Assembly (NCBI GenBank): GCA_016110215.1
Contig: JADWQD010000013.1
Location: forward strand, 1,265,167 to 1,329,166
Origin: Capronia americana
Taxonomy: Eukaryota > Ascomycota > Eurotiomycetes > Chaetothyriales > Herpotrichiellaceae
Length of the DNA: 64,000 nucleotides
Reading direction: 5' to 3'
This document shows, in pieces, positions 54,287 through 64,000 of the stretch (positions are counted from its first letter, which is position 1; the number at the start of each line of letters is the position of its first letter). The notes under the pieces were generated by a model. It searched no databases and was not told the origin of the DNA. It saw nothing but the letters and a program-made list of their open reading frames with translations. Made by a program: the position numbers and the translations under genes.

Positions 54287-55329
54287 CTAGACGCCTTGCG
54301 GTCTGAAAGGCTCATAGGCACTTCCCATTTGGCCTGGTCTTTGCGGCGCATACCCTTGCGGTCCCAGTGTATTGAGCGGCATACTCTGATGGTCACTGGG
54401 TCCCATGTATGGGCTGCCTACTCTTTCATATGTATAGGGTGTCTTTTCCGCTCTCGTTCTCCGTGCCTCCTTGCTGCCAGGATTGTAAGGACTCCTTCCA
54501 CTACAACAGCAGACACTCAGGAGCCAGAAGAAGCCTGCGCCGACGGCGAATGCTGTGCCGATCCAGGTTAGTGCAAAGACATGGGAGCCGATGGACGAAT
54601 GAATGCCGTAGTCTTTCTTGAGGGTTTCGTTCAAGGCACCTTTGAGGACGAGGTAGACTGCCGAAGCGGTTGCCGAAGCGGCGATAAGGAGAACCGCCAT
54701 GGCCGAGGCGCAGAACGTGGTGAAAAAGGAGCCCCATCGTGAAAATGCAGCGGAGATGCCGACAAGGAGCGTAATCGCAGCAGCACTCAACGCTCCGACG
54801 TAGAGGTAGAAAATGGCCTTTGAGGCAGCATGGTAGGCGTCCAATCCATCAGTGAATGTCTTGGGCAGGTAAGTATCCACAGGAACGCCAGTGTTGTTCA
54901 AGCCCCAGATCTTAATAGGATTGAACCAGAAGTATGCCTTGGGGTCGGTGCAGTTTGCGTAGACGTCGTTGCCATTCCACGAACAGTAGCTGCGAAGGTA
55001 GATTGTGTAGAAGTCTTTCATGCCCAGGGTCTGCTTTGCGGCTTGGAGGGCGCCGCGAAGGAGGGTGCTATTGTCGGCATTTCCTGCCACGACAGTAGTG
55101 GTCCCGAGCGTTAGGTTGGTCAGGTCGATCTGGAGAAGAGGCGCGCTGCGTTAGCAATACCCAGTGGACCGGAAACGGGAGACGATCTTACCTTCAGGAA
55201 GTATAGGTCGTCGACGGTCTTGTTGCGGTCAAAGGTACCGGCGAGGAAGACCAGTACCATGCATACCAGCACAGCCAAAGTGAGAAGAAATGGTGCTGCT
55301 ATGCAGCAGATACGGCCAGCGTTGACCAT
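54287..55329 (-). CDS. SUR7/PalI-family plasma-membrane protein
   Basis: SUR7-type tetraspanners sit in the plasma-membrane domains (MCC) over eisosomes. Two exons, 55329-55192 and 55129-54287, give 326 aa. The first helix follows the start (MVNAGRICCIAAPFLLTLAVL). A large extracellular loop has N-glycosylation sites (NLTLGTTT, NADNST) and the paired-cysteine string RSYCSWNGNDVYANC. Three further helices follow (YLYVGALSAAAITLLVG, FCASAMAVLLIAASATASA, ALTWIGTAFAVGAGFFWLL), then a cysteine cluster CCCSG and a Tyr/Pro/Gly-rich cytosolic tail. The start at 55329 is preferred over an in-frame ATG at 55386 because it places the first helix directly at the N-terminus. The next gene upstream on this strand is the eisosome core Pil1/Lsp1. 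Confidence 0.82.
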
Positions 55330-57111
55330 ATTGGGCGGTTTGGAGGAAGAGTTCTCACAGAGAAGTGAGATGAGAGTGGTTTTCAATTCAGTTCAGCTGA
55401 GATGTTTGGAGAGGAACGGTTTCAGGTGCGGGGAACAGAATACGAACGCCCGAGATCTTGCTCGACGTCGAAGGCTTCACTGCAAAACGAAGGAATTCGG
55501 TGACAGAGGTGCGTCGGTAGGTGAGAAGAAAGAGTATAGAACGCGGAAGATTTCTTGGGAAAGATAATGGTGAATATGTGAGATGTGTCCGACGATGCGC
55601 AATCCGGGGGCTGTAAGATTATGGGGGCAATTCTTAAATGTCACTTGCAGCCAGGCACTTTTCGAGCTTAGCTGTCGCAGGGTCTGTTTAGTATCGGTAG
55701 AGGTGGAGCGAATTGCCTCAGTTGGACAACGTGAGAAATCAGATCGGGAATAGGCTCTATCAGAAGGCAGCAAGGAAGAGGAGGAAGCTGAGCTTGAACA
55801 GAATGAACAGGAGGATGCTGGTCCCGGTTTGTGTCGACTACAGCAGCATCCCAAGCTTTTCAGGTGGCACAGCTGTCCCGTCCCCTCGGCCATGGCATCG
55901 TTTTGAAGTGGCTCAGCCACTCCTCATCGAGCCCAAATCCTGTTACCGTCAAAATCTTGCGTGGCAGCCGCAGTCACAATACGCAGCACTGTGGTACATA
56001 GTTGGAGCCGGCCATGTCAGCACTTGAGCATCAGCCCAGATGCGCACAAGCGAGGCGCCAGATGGGATCCCACGCGGCTGAATTCCTACGCGCAGACAAC
56101 CGTCGTGCTGACTGGCGTAGGAGCCAACGTGATTGCGAATTCGCCGCATGGCCCCCATGGGTTTGCCAATTCCGCTCTCGCTCACGATCGTCGTCCACCT
56201 GCTCCTGAAAGCAAGCGGGCATCTGAAGGGGTACTCGTATTGTGCAAGCGCATCTGTTGTACGGTAATGTCCTGTGTTAGCTGCGATGCATCGCCTAACC
56301 GAAGATATTGGTTGAAATTCGCTTTGCAGGCAACCGAATCGTCCGTTAACGAGCTTAGTATCCTATGCCCCTGTGCCGCTATCGTGAGCAACATTTTGAT
56401 AGTTGCCGCATCAGTCCTGTACTTGGTTCAAACAACTCGGATTCGCCGTGTGGGCAGATGAGAAGGATCCAACCCAGGGTCCTCCTAGCGGTCCAAGATT
56501 CGAGCTGGAAATGCGCTGGGCTTAACAGTACGTCTCTATCCCGAACATTTCGGTTAACCCTGTCTGTCGACTGCTTGGATAAGCAAGTGCCCACCACGTT
56601 TGCAATCGCTATTCTTAGACAGATGGATTACACGAAGCCTTGCTTGGCCACCAGCCTCACTAGAGCCACGTATGACTGGCCTACGCACATAATAATGTGC
56701 AAATTGAACAGACTTTAATTCATTATTATTATGGCTACGAGACAACTTGACAAAGACGATCCTTTTCTGTTTCCCCCGAGCTGCTCGATCATGCTGGTGT
56801 ATTGTGGCAATAGAACAGACCAAAGAGTGCAATGATTTGTGCGAAATCGATCCTCAGTTGCAGTTGCACACCATGTCTTGTTGACTCCGGCTTCCCTGCT
56901 GCGCCATTCAAGAGGGTATTCAAGGGGTATTTTGACCTTTCTCGCGCCAGTCGCTCTCGTGACCACTCAATCAAGACCCAGCCACATCTCTTCATGATCC
57001 ATTTCGGTTCTCGTGCTGTCTTCGTTCGCTTTCGGTCTGCGCAGGGTTGCACTCAATGCCTGGCTTAAGCTGCAACCGCATGTTGGCCTGGAACAATTCA
57101 GAATCAGTTGG
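55330..57111. other. Intergenic region between the two eisosome genes
   Basis: This 1.8-kb stretch lies upstream of the SUR7-family gene and downstream of PIL1. Several frames of 70-166 codons are open, but none has motifs or coherent composition. No repeat or RNA gene is seen. Confidence 0.4.
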
Positions 57112-58284
57112 TCACATCCTCAACGCATCGAGCCGCGAGATGCTTCGCTCAAATCGCTTACCGTTGGTCTGTTGTGGTCTCTCCTCTTCTTCCTCTTCCT
57201 CTTCTTCTTCTTCCTCCTGCCCATATTCACCGTGTTGGCCTGCGGGAACCCAGCTGTCACGATCGTTCTTGATTGGCTGATCTTGACCAGAAAGATCAAC
57301 TCCTTCACTTTTGACCGAGTTGGCCTTCCTTCTCTGGCTGAGATTGCGTGCGCGGGTGGATAGTTTGGGCCTGACTTGGGCTGTAGATGAAACCCAGTTG
57401 GTGAGTGCGTCTTCGCAGTCTTGGATGATCGCCTTCGAAGCCTCATAGCCGTCGTAAGCATTGCGCGTCTCGCCAGGCGTGACAGGGTTGTCATCGATGA
57501 GCTCGAGCAAGTACTTGCCATAGCCGGCGATGATAGCGACTTTCTCGCAATGTTCACGGATCGCATCGAATTGGTAGTTGAATGCAGCCTTCAGTTTCTC
57601 GCGCGTGATGTTGGACAGTTGGGCTTCGGCGACAAGAGATTCGGCTTCGGCACGAACAAGCTCCTGCTCCAGCACCACGATACGGGGGCTATTGGGCTCC
57701 TTGTACTTCAGTTGGGCAATCTGATCAGTGATCTTCTGCTTGCGGTCTCGAGATGGTTGCACTGAAGCCTCGATGTTCCGGATCGACTTGATGGTGACAC
57801 GGTATTGATCGTAACGGTCGACGAACTGATCCTCCAGTTCTCCAATTTCGTAGATCAAAACGCCGAGCTTATCAGTCACGTCGCTGACGTCTTCGTCGCA
57901 GGCCTCTCCCCAGATGGAGAGTTGTTGCTGTACAGCAGTTAGATCCGCATACAGAGAGGGAACGACAGGGACTTACAGCGACCTCCATTCGCTCTCGGCC
58001 GACCAGCTCCATGCTGCGCATGACGTTTTTCTCCATCTTCACAAGCTGGGAGAGCTTCTTCGCAAGGTCTGGGCCAAAGGCGCCGGCAGTTCCTTTTCGG
58101 AACGCATGTCCTATTTCTCCTCGTCAGTGTCACCTGAGTATGTAGCAGAAGCCCGTTGTTGCTCACCAAAGTTGCCGCGGCCGAACAGGCGGCCGTGCTT
58201 TGTCGAGGATGATGGCGGAGGTGGGTTTTCAATCTGGGAGGCCGTAGGAGCGCGCGACTGGCGCATAGAGTACGTGCGATGCAT
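57112..58284 (-). CDS. PIL1: Eisosome core component Pil1/Lsp1 (BAR domain)
   Basis: Pil1/Lsp1 polymerise into the half-pipes under plasma-membrane furrows. Three exons, 58284-58167, 58110-57977 and 57927-57112, give 355 aa. The N-terminus MHRTYSMRQSRAPTASQIEN is nearly invariant in fungi, followed by GRLFGRGNFGHAFRKGTAGAFGPDLAKKLSQLV. The BAR domain runs through VMRSMELVGRERMEVA, SIWGEACDEDVSDVTDKLG and YEIGELEDQFVDRYDQYR to LLELIDDNPVTPGETRNAYDGYEAS. The C-terminal tail is basic and Ser-rich, then a run of 12 consecutive Glu residues in GQE..ERPQQ, followed by RFERSISRLDALRM. Each intron junction restores conserved sequence. N-terminal serines are the usual Pkh phosphorylation targets in yeast, which is known for the family, not shown here. 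Confidence 0.95.
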
Positions 58285-59282
58285 CTTGAAAAGCGGTAGA
58301 TGGTTCGCTAATGGGGAGAAAGTGATGTGGGGGCTTTGCGCTCGTGCTCAGCTGAGACACAGCAGGCAGGCAACAGATGGACAGGGTGTAGCTGTCTCCT
58401 GCGCAAGATCAGTTAGCAATTAGCACAGAAAACTGAGTTGAGGCAATACCGAGTCGACGGCGGTGGTGAGTGAGAACAAAAGACGCAGATACAAAGGGCC
58501 CAGGTCAGCGCGGATGGAGATTGGAGGGATGGTGAGAGTTATGAATGTCTGGCAGCACAGCCTGGGCGAAGAATGACGTCCCGGGTAGGTGCGGGAGCCG
58601 TGGCCTCAAACCGAGTTCAGGTTTCTCTGACTGGCGACTGGCATGCGAGACCGAGACACGGCGCCCTGGGGTGTTTCTGGCCCGTTCAGCCTTTAACTCA
58701 AGAGGCCGCTATCAGATATGCACCGAGCGATCGCTGGACTCGGCTCACGAGATCGGTGGTGCACTGATGAGCAAGGGACCCGCCACAGCGTCACCGTCAG
58801 CTCCACCGAGGGACGACTGGGGCTTCGGGCCACTGGTTCTGTTCACTCGACGAAAGCGATAGGAAAAGGTTTGACTCACCACGCGGATAGGATATGAATT
58901 GTGAAGCTGGGATAAAATGTTCAAGCGGCGCAGGTACAGCAAGAGGAGACTGAGCTTTGGAGATGCAAGCTTGGGGAAGCTGCAACCTTGGGTGCTGGAG
59001 AGCTGGAGCTGGCCTTTTAGGGAAACCGGTGGGTGGCTGAATAAGAAGCGGAGTGACGATCACGGCCTGTTGTGCCACCGAACGACCAGCCCGTTCTGGT
59101 CGTCGAGAGCAACCAGGCCACCTCGACCGCCGCTCACGTCATCGACTTGCATCAGCTTGGCGGACTGAAAGAGGCGGCGCGCACGGACATGTGTTTCGAA
59201 CTCTAAGTCTCAACTACATCATCAATCTCCTTTGTTCCCAGTACAGGCTGAAGGAGAGACTGGGAAACGTGTCATCGAGGCT
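58285..59282. other. Upstream region of PIL1
   Basis: This 1.0-kb region separates PIL1 from the start of the decayed island. Possible 5' UTR introns of PIL1 may lie here (several GTGAGT/GTAGGT strings) but cannot be pinned down. No gene is supported. Confidence 0.4.
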
Positions 59283-60373
59283 CTAAATCATGGACGCGAA
59301 CAACATCGGCAATATGAACGGGTTGACCCCAACTTCTTTCACTGCTCGGGGGCATTTCGATGCAAACGCCATGATCGCATTCAACAGACACAGCCAGGGC
59401 TTCCGAACACCGCTGAAACTTCGCTGCTCGAGTTGACGGATACCGTCGTAGATCGACTTCTTGTAGATGTACGGCAAGATCATGCCAGTCTCGGCGAAGA
59501 ATCTGTCCGCCAGCTGCGTCACGGTGTCGACCGATGGCAATGTGTAGATATCCAGTCGCTCATAAGGTCGGTGGATAGGAACCCTTTTCTTGGACCATTG
59601 CGTAAGGTGATGGAGGACGGGAGATTTAGTTAGCGGCGACGTCGGCTCCATTGATCGTGGATTTTTGCTTGCTCGCGCTCAGAGTGTCCTTCAGCACGTG
59701 ATTGCTTTTGTTCGAGAAGCCTCCAACAACGTTAGTGAGCAGTTCTCTATCTTTGCGTGAGGCTGGTGCAAAACTGAGCCTCCGCAAATTCTTCAGCAAA
59801 CAAGACGACACGACCACTCCCATGCCGTCCACGGTGTCGTCCGGGAGCCAGCCAGTATCCTGCGCATGCGCAGCAAGAGGTTCAGGGGGCGCTCCCGCTC
59901 TCGATCCCGCTTTCAAGCTGGCATTTTCCAACGGAGGCGGTCGAGGAAGCTGAAATTGCGATACCAGTTGGGCCGAGTGACGATCACCCACATCACTCCT
60001 CAAGGCGAACTGCAAGATCACAGTCTCCAGCATTGCCTCCAAGCATTCGAGATGATCTTCTAATCGGCGGATGCATCTGTACAATCATTGTATCGGCTGA
60101 AAATCCGGGGCTCCTTCATGGGAAAGTAGCGCCCTCGTACTCGACATCATGTCGGCAACTAAGGGAAGCCTGTGCGGTTTTGGGATGGAAGTAACGAAAG
60201 CCCATGGTGCGGCATAATACGTCTTCAGACCGCCTGACGCCATTACACTTTGTCTTGAGCCTTGCACATGAATCACACGCGAAGGCTGTCGTCCTTCGCT
60301 TGTAGCGTGCTTCCGCGTCTGCACCCGGAGCAAGTTGATGGGGAATGACCATTGCGCTGAAGGAGGAGAACAC
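59283..60373 (-). pseudogene. Degenerate Zn2Cys6 transcription factor
   Basis: Minus-strand fragments in order give a fungal-specific regulator: a zinc-cluster start (RRTTAFACDSCARLKTKCNG at 60286 and down), a linker coiled-coil (CIRRLEDHLECLEAMLE near 60070), a Ser/Leu-rich stretch (to 59626) and the beginning of a fungal_trans domain (LPSVDTVTQLADRFFAETG, near 59500). The cluster has only its first four cysteines: where CX2C should follow, the sequence reads LCRTMGFRYFHP. Stops and frame changes separate the pieces (the first fragment stops at 60116, the second at 59626). The final frame ends at 59283, only about 120 residues into a domain region that is normally several hundred long. Introns could explain one break, but not the lost cysteines and missing C-terminus. 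Confidence 0.65.
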
Positions 60374-60860
60374 AATGTGCGCAAGCAGATATGAAGGAGG
60401 GTGAGGAATCCAGTTGCTCCTTTAAGGAGATCCGGCGGGGGATTTTAAGTTTCTACGCGGTAGGCTCGACGCCCGGGGGGGGATTCGTGGGCGGGGTTCG
60501 CTCCCCTATACCCCACGGGGTGCCAGCCTTTTATGTACTCGTACAAAAGGTATGTGCGGGTGCACTAGTTACTCTACTCCCCTCACATGGACGACGACGT
60601 GGTGGGATCCTGGCCTCACCTCATGTACACGATCTTCAGCTCCGTATACATGTCCAATCCATGCAGTCACAGTTCACGACCGACTCCCGATTCCGTGTAA
60701 CCTCCAATCGGCATGTCAACAGTCCGCAGGGGAACGGAACAGTTGCCGCCAGATCCTGCTTCACAAACTCGTGCGCGACACAAACGAGCTTGCCCATTCG
60801 CTCAGTACGTGGGAGGTCTTTAAATGCTGTCTCCAGAATCCCAAGGTGTACTTAAGGTGA
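60374..60860. other. Spacer between two pseudogenes
   Basis: This is a 0.5-kb stretch with a G-rich patch near 60470-60485 (CCCGGGGGGGG). Its frames are unsupported and may include the eroded 5' end of the following transporter. Confidence 0.35.
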
Positions 60861-61505
60861 GTGAGTCCAAACGTCGTGAGCGATCCGTGGCGGCCTTTAC
60901 TGGCATCTCGAAAGTGCAATGATGTACTTCGGGACCGCCGTCACCAATCCTCTGCTTCAGACTTCCTTCCGACACTCTTGAAGGGACTGGGCAGAACCGA
61001 GATCCACGCCCAGAAAATGAGCAAAATGAGCATCTCGGTCTGGATTTTCGCTGTGGTGACTTCGCTCGTGGTGGGATTTGGATCGGATAGAGCGAATCTT
61101 CGCTACCTGTTCACCGTGGTCCCATCCATCGTGAGTGTCGTCGGGTACGCCCCGTTAGTCGCCCAACAGTAGGTTCCGGTCGACGTCACGTACATGGATA
61201 TCTTCTTCGTTGTTGGCGGCATCGTCGGAGTGACCACGATCCCAATCACCTGGCTAGACAACAACGTCGTTGGTAAGAAGAGAAGAGGCATCTCCACCGT
61301 CATTATACTGGTCCTTGGCTATTGCGGAAGCATCCTCGGCAGCAATGTGTACTTGGCCAACGAGGCACCTGGCCACCATTTCCCGTACAGTGTCTCTGTG
61401 GCTATGACGATACTTGCTATTCTGGCCGCCACTTGTTTCATGGCTTATGTCTAGGCGGAGAACAAGCAAAAGGAGAATGGGACAGGGGATCGTCTCCTGA
61501 CTCTT
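60861..61505 (+). pseudogene. Degenerate Dal5/allantoate-type MFS transporter
   Basis: One frame carries the second half of an anion:cation symporter-type MFS protein: FLPTLLKGLGRTEIHAQKMS, VASLVVG-like VTSLVVGFGSDRANLRYLF, then VVGYAPLVAQ. A TAG at 61170-61172 interrupts. The same frame resumes with VDVTYMDIFFVVGG, TWLDNNVVGKKRRGISTVI, LGYCGSILGSNVYLANEAPG and ends in helix 12. A second TAG at 61452-61454 precedes AENKQKENG, which matches the usual cytosolic tail (ENKRR). Upstream, MMYFGTAVTN near 60920 fits the family but is in another frame. The N-terminal six helices are absent. Two nonsense codons, a frame break and truncation make a pseudogene; the nonsense positions are too far from splice consensus to be introns. 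Confidence 0.7.
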
Positions 61506-62109
61506 CCGCGGGCCCGAGCAAGATGAGTCTGCTGACCACCATCCGTCCTATCGCTACACATAATGAGAAACTCGAACGGCTTTGGATGGACATTGAAGAT
61601 GGAAAGATTCGGGCGAGGTGGTACCTATTTCAAGCCCGAAGAGACGCCATCTGGACCTCGAATACAAAATCGTGGCTCGCAGAGTCATTCTCGGTGTATG
61701 CGCTGCGGAGGTCGCTGTTCTGAGCACTCCCTGTAAAAGAGATGGAAGGGGCTCTATATCAAACGCCCACCATCCCTCTTCCTGAAGCGGAGCTACATTG
61801 CTTGCCAGATATGCCTTGACGGAGTATATTGCGCGTCGACCGCTCCGACATGGATCATGCGTACGAGCCCGGATCAAGGACGAATTTGCATCTTTTCTCC
61901 ACGAAGAGCATGAGCGCAGCCGCAGTTTCATGACCACCATTCGCATGCAGCACACCTCTCAAGATCGTCACTATAAAATCTACTCACATCGAGTTTCCCA
62001 AAGGGGCTAAACCACTCCTGACTCCATTCTCGCTAGATCCAGGCCATAAGGAAACCGGATTCGCCAACATCTTGGGCTACCCGCTCGACATGCGGTCTTT
62101 GAGTTCTGT
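61506..62109. other. Unassigned accessory sequence
   Basis: This 0.6-kb stretch has short open frames on both strands, such as KLERLWMDIEDGKIRARWYL near 61570. They look protein-like but match no family I can name. It may hold remnants of a further decayed gene. Confidence 0.3.
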
Positions 62110-62499
62110 TCAACCCATCGTCCATCCAAGCAGTGCACAAGACGCAAGTCCGCCGTGGACCGAGAGAATGGTGCCGAAGGGCTCGACTCGGAATCCGTCC
62201 CGTTTCATGGCCATCCAAGAATAAACAACCACCGCACCAGCGTGGAAGGTGAAGAAGCACAGTCCGAGGGCGCGTCCAACTTCGGTGGTCCGGATGTGGT
62301 ACCGTCGCAGATAGTAGCAGAGCCAGACATATGGAAGAAGCAGGCACGAATAGCTCCTCATCATGAAACTGGAGAGTGGATTGAGGAGTGGAGGCTTCAT
62401 CCACGGAAAGTACGCATGGGTGAAGAAGCAGACGACGTCGAACGTCTGAACGATGGCAGCGGCCCCATACATGGCTCGAATGAATGTGGGATTCGACAT
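62110..62499 (-). CDS. Small integral membrane protein, 129 aa
   Basis: This is an unrecognised single-exon protein with four hydrophobic segments: YGAAAIVQTFDVVCFFTHAY, SCLLLPYVWLCYYL, LGLCFFTFHAGAVVVYSWMA and ILSVHGGLASCALLGWTMG. Polar residues inside the helices (His, Asp, Thr) and a conserved-looking FHAGAVVVYSW-x-HGG arrangement suggest a real four-helix protein rather than a chance frame. It sits in the decayed island beside a P450, so a role in a secondary-metabolic or catabolic cluster is possible but unproven. Upstream exons may exist. Confidence 0.5.
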   Translation of the reverse strand: MSNPTFIRAMYGAAAIVQTFDVVCFFTHAYFPWMKPPLLNPLSSFMMRSYSCLLLPYVWLCYYLRRYHIRTTEVGRALGLCFFTFHAGAVVVYSWMAMKRDGFRVEPFGTILSVHGGLASCALLGWTMG

Positions 62500-63370
62500 C
62501 TTCGCCCCTCTTCGATCGCCAGATCCGAATTGGCTTTGTGCTCTGCCAACCTGTATCGTCGGTCGCCTAGAACATGGATCAGTGAGCGACCAGAGGCGAT
62601 CATGGTGAAGCCTGACCTGTGAGGAGGGTGAAACCTGGATGTTCTAGCTGCGTGAGATATCTGTAGCGTTGGGGAAAAGGTACGTGATGGCTCATGTATG
62701 ACCTCTTGTTTCCAGATGTACAGACTCGTTAGTGATTGTGCGCACACCACTTTTCTCAACGATTGCCTAGGATACGTATACTGCCGACTCTGGGCCCTGT
62801 CATGCCAAAGCATGTCACCCCACTTATGTAGCCATTCTTCACGACTAGATATTCATGACTCAGGCTCCTCGTACGCCACGCCACGCCTCAGCGGAGGTGG
62901 AGCAATGTTACTAACATCAAGCATAGATAAGCCCTCCGTCGTGCTCTCTCCAGATTCCACGAATGATCCAGAGAGCAGGTGAATATGCACGACCAGGCGT
63001 CGATTCGGCGCCTATCGTTATCTCTATAGGTCTCATGGTACTGTTGGATAGCGTGTTGCCTGCAACGGTGGGGTGGGAAGCTGATTCTCCCCCATGTTCG
63101 CTTCGTATCTGGATCGCTTATCTACACAGTAGACGCCTACCTCGTATTCCCTATGTGGACCTGCATTCAACCCCCCACCCTTCCTAGATAGGCAAGCGGG
63201 TCTCCACTTTAAAGGCTACTTGGTTCCGGAACAGATAGGTCGGGCCTACATAGAGTGAAGGCACTTTATTGTCCTCCAGCCAGACATACTCGACGTCCGT
63301 GACATTGTATCACCGAGTACTTGGCTTCCACGGTTCCATTGCTCGATAAGCGCCTCCGACACCGACTGTC
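62500..63370. promoter_or_regulatory. Intergenic region upstream of the P450
   Basis: This 0.87-kb stretch lies between the divergent small membrane protein and the P450 gene. It should contain their promoters; no specific sites were recognised. Confidence 0.4.
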
Positions 63371-64000
63371 ATGGACTGGAAACAAGGTGCTCCCGATGTG
63401 GCAGCTTTGCTGCAAGGGTGGTCAGCTCCTAAGCTGGCGATCGTGGGCCTGATCGCGATTCTATATCTGATAATAGTATGTTTAAGTCAAACTCGCGGCG
63501 ATAATGACCAGGAGCTTACCATGTCATAATTAACAGCGAGAGGCATACCGGACTGACATTCCAGCGGTGGTCGGGATCCCAGAAGTGCCCGGAGCATTGC
63601 CGTTCATCGGCCATTTGAAGCCTCTGGGAGGACGTGAGAAGAAAGGGGACACGGTCATATTTTCGCGATGGGGAGATCAAATCGGGTCCGACATCTTCCA
63701 GATTCGCCTCGGTAGCCAGCGAGCCATCATCGTCAACACCTGGCCGATGATCAAAGAACTCTGGCTTGACCAGTCCAGTGCCCTGGCCGATCGCCCCTGG
63801 CAACCTGGCTTCATCGACAAACTCGGCATCGACATCTCGAGCTCGCCCTTGACTCCCACCATCAAGAAGTGTCGTGGCGCGGCGATGAAGGCTCTCGGAA
63901 AGCCCATGTGGCCGTCTTACTACTGTTGAACCGAGTATACTCCGAGGCACCTCGTCGGCGCCATTATACTCAAAAGTCAGCCTTACACAGCCTCGGGTGG
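63371..64000 (+). CDS. Cytochrome P450, 5' part (runs off the window, possible frame break)
   Basis: The N-terminus of a microsomal P450, a heme monooxygenase anchored in the ER. Exon 1 (63371-63475) has the membrane anchor LAIVGLIAILYLII. A 61-nt intron (GTATGT..ACAG) leads to exon 2 from 63537, beginning REAYRTDIPAVVGIPEVPGALPFIGHL, with the Pro-rich hinge typical of P450s. It continues through FQIRLGSQRAIIVNTW and the B-C region SALADRPWQPG..KALGKPMWPSYY. This style resembles fungal phenylacetate-hydroxylase-like P450s (inference). After WPSYYC the frame meets TGA at 63927-63929, where family members continue. Either a splice donor lies just before it or a frameshift has broken the gene. 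The heme-binding cysteine region lies beyond the window, so intactness cannot be judged. Confidence 0.65.

Noticed and set aside
55961..56461. Plus-strand frame of 166 codons between the two eisosome genes
   Set aside because: No coherent domain, irregular composition and no plausible start context; treated as chance.
57180..57225. CT-rich tract as a possible regulatory pyrimidine element
   Set aside because: It encodes the run of Glu residues in the Pil1/Lsp1 tail on the minus strand.
1..64000. CRISPR arrays, prophage, operons and bacterial-type regulatory sites
   Set aside because: The window is eukaryotic; no regularly spaced repeats or bacterial genes were seen.

Overview
This is nuclear DNA of a filamentous ascomycete (Pezizomycotina). 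Genes carry short GT-AG introns (about 45-75 nt, CTAAC/CTGAC-like branch points) and lie on both strands at a density of roughly one per 2.5-3 kb. The set is typical of moulds: DHA1, MCT and Dal5 transporters, Zn2Cys6 factors, eisosome proteins, an Old Yellow Enzyme and a vanillyl-alcohol oxidase. Order or genus cannot be fixed from the sequence alone. All intron coordinates are read by eye from splice consensus, frame and family conservation.

Layout. 0.3-1.3 kb: eIF3j (-). 3.2-4.7 kb: DHA1 transporter. 7.2-9.1 kb: multi-pass membrane protein. 9.6-11.0 kb: enolase (-), divergent from proteasome ATPase Rpt4 (11.9-13.1 kb). 13.3-13.8 kb: Prp3_C-like protein (-). 14.9-16.4 kb: MCT-like transporter. 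16.7-18.5 kb: PPxY protein and mitoribosomal mL59. 19.3-21.5 kb: CobW GTPase. 22.7-24.9 kb: Prp39. 26-30.3 kb: secreted alpha/beta hydrolase, a small palindromic MITE-like element and a VAO-type oxidase. 32-34.5 kb: Prp28. 34.8-40.2 kb: kinetochore Spc105/KNL1 (-), divergent from RPS11 (40.6-41.2 kb). 41.6-43.3 kb: Old Yellow Enzyme (-). 43.9 kb: tRNA-Val(TAC). 44.4-48.1 kb: WDR6/Rtt10 (-), divergent from an E(z)-type SET methyltransferase (48.8-53.4 kb). 54.3-58.3 kb: SUR7-family protein and Pil1/Lsp1 (both -). 59.3-64 kb: a decaying accessory island with a broken Zn2Cys6 factor, a broken Dal5-type transporter, a small membrane protein and the 5' part of a P450.

Two observations stand out. 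First, the tRNA-Val(TAC) gene has a complete cloverleaf only if two insertions are removed: a 27-nt intron at the canonical 37/38 position, and a 51-nt insertion in the D-arm that begins GTAAGT, contains CTAAT and ends CCAG, so it looks like a spliceosomal intron inside a Pol III gene and splits the A box. Second, the E(z)/KMT6-like H3K27 methyltransferase carries a perfect CX2CX6CX6CX2CX6C zinc-cluster motif about 640 residues before its CXC-SET region, suggesting a PRC2 catalytic subunit with its own DNA-binding domain. Its SET motifs also differ from the animal consensus (NNS for NHS, QY for DY).

Most other genes are housekeeping: translation, splicing, proteasome, glycolysis, kinetochore, eisosome. 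Variable material is concentrated at 4.7-7.2 kb, 26-31 kb and 59-64 kb.
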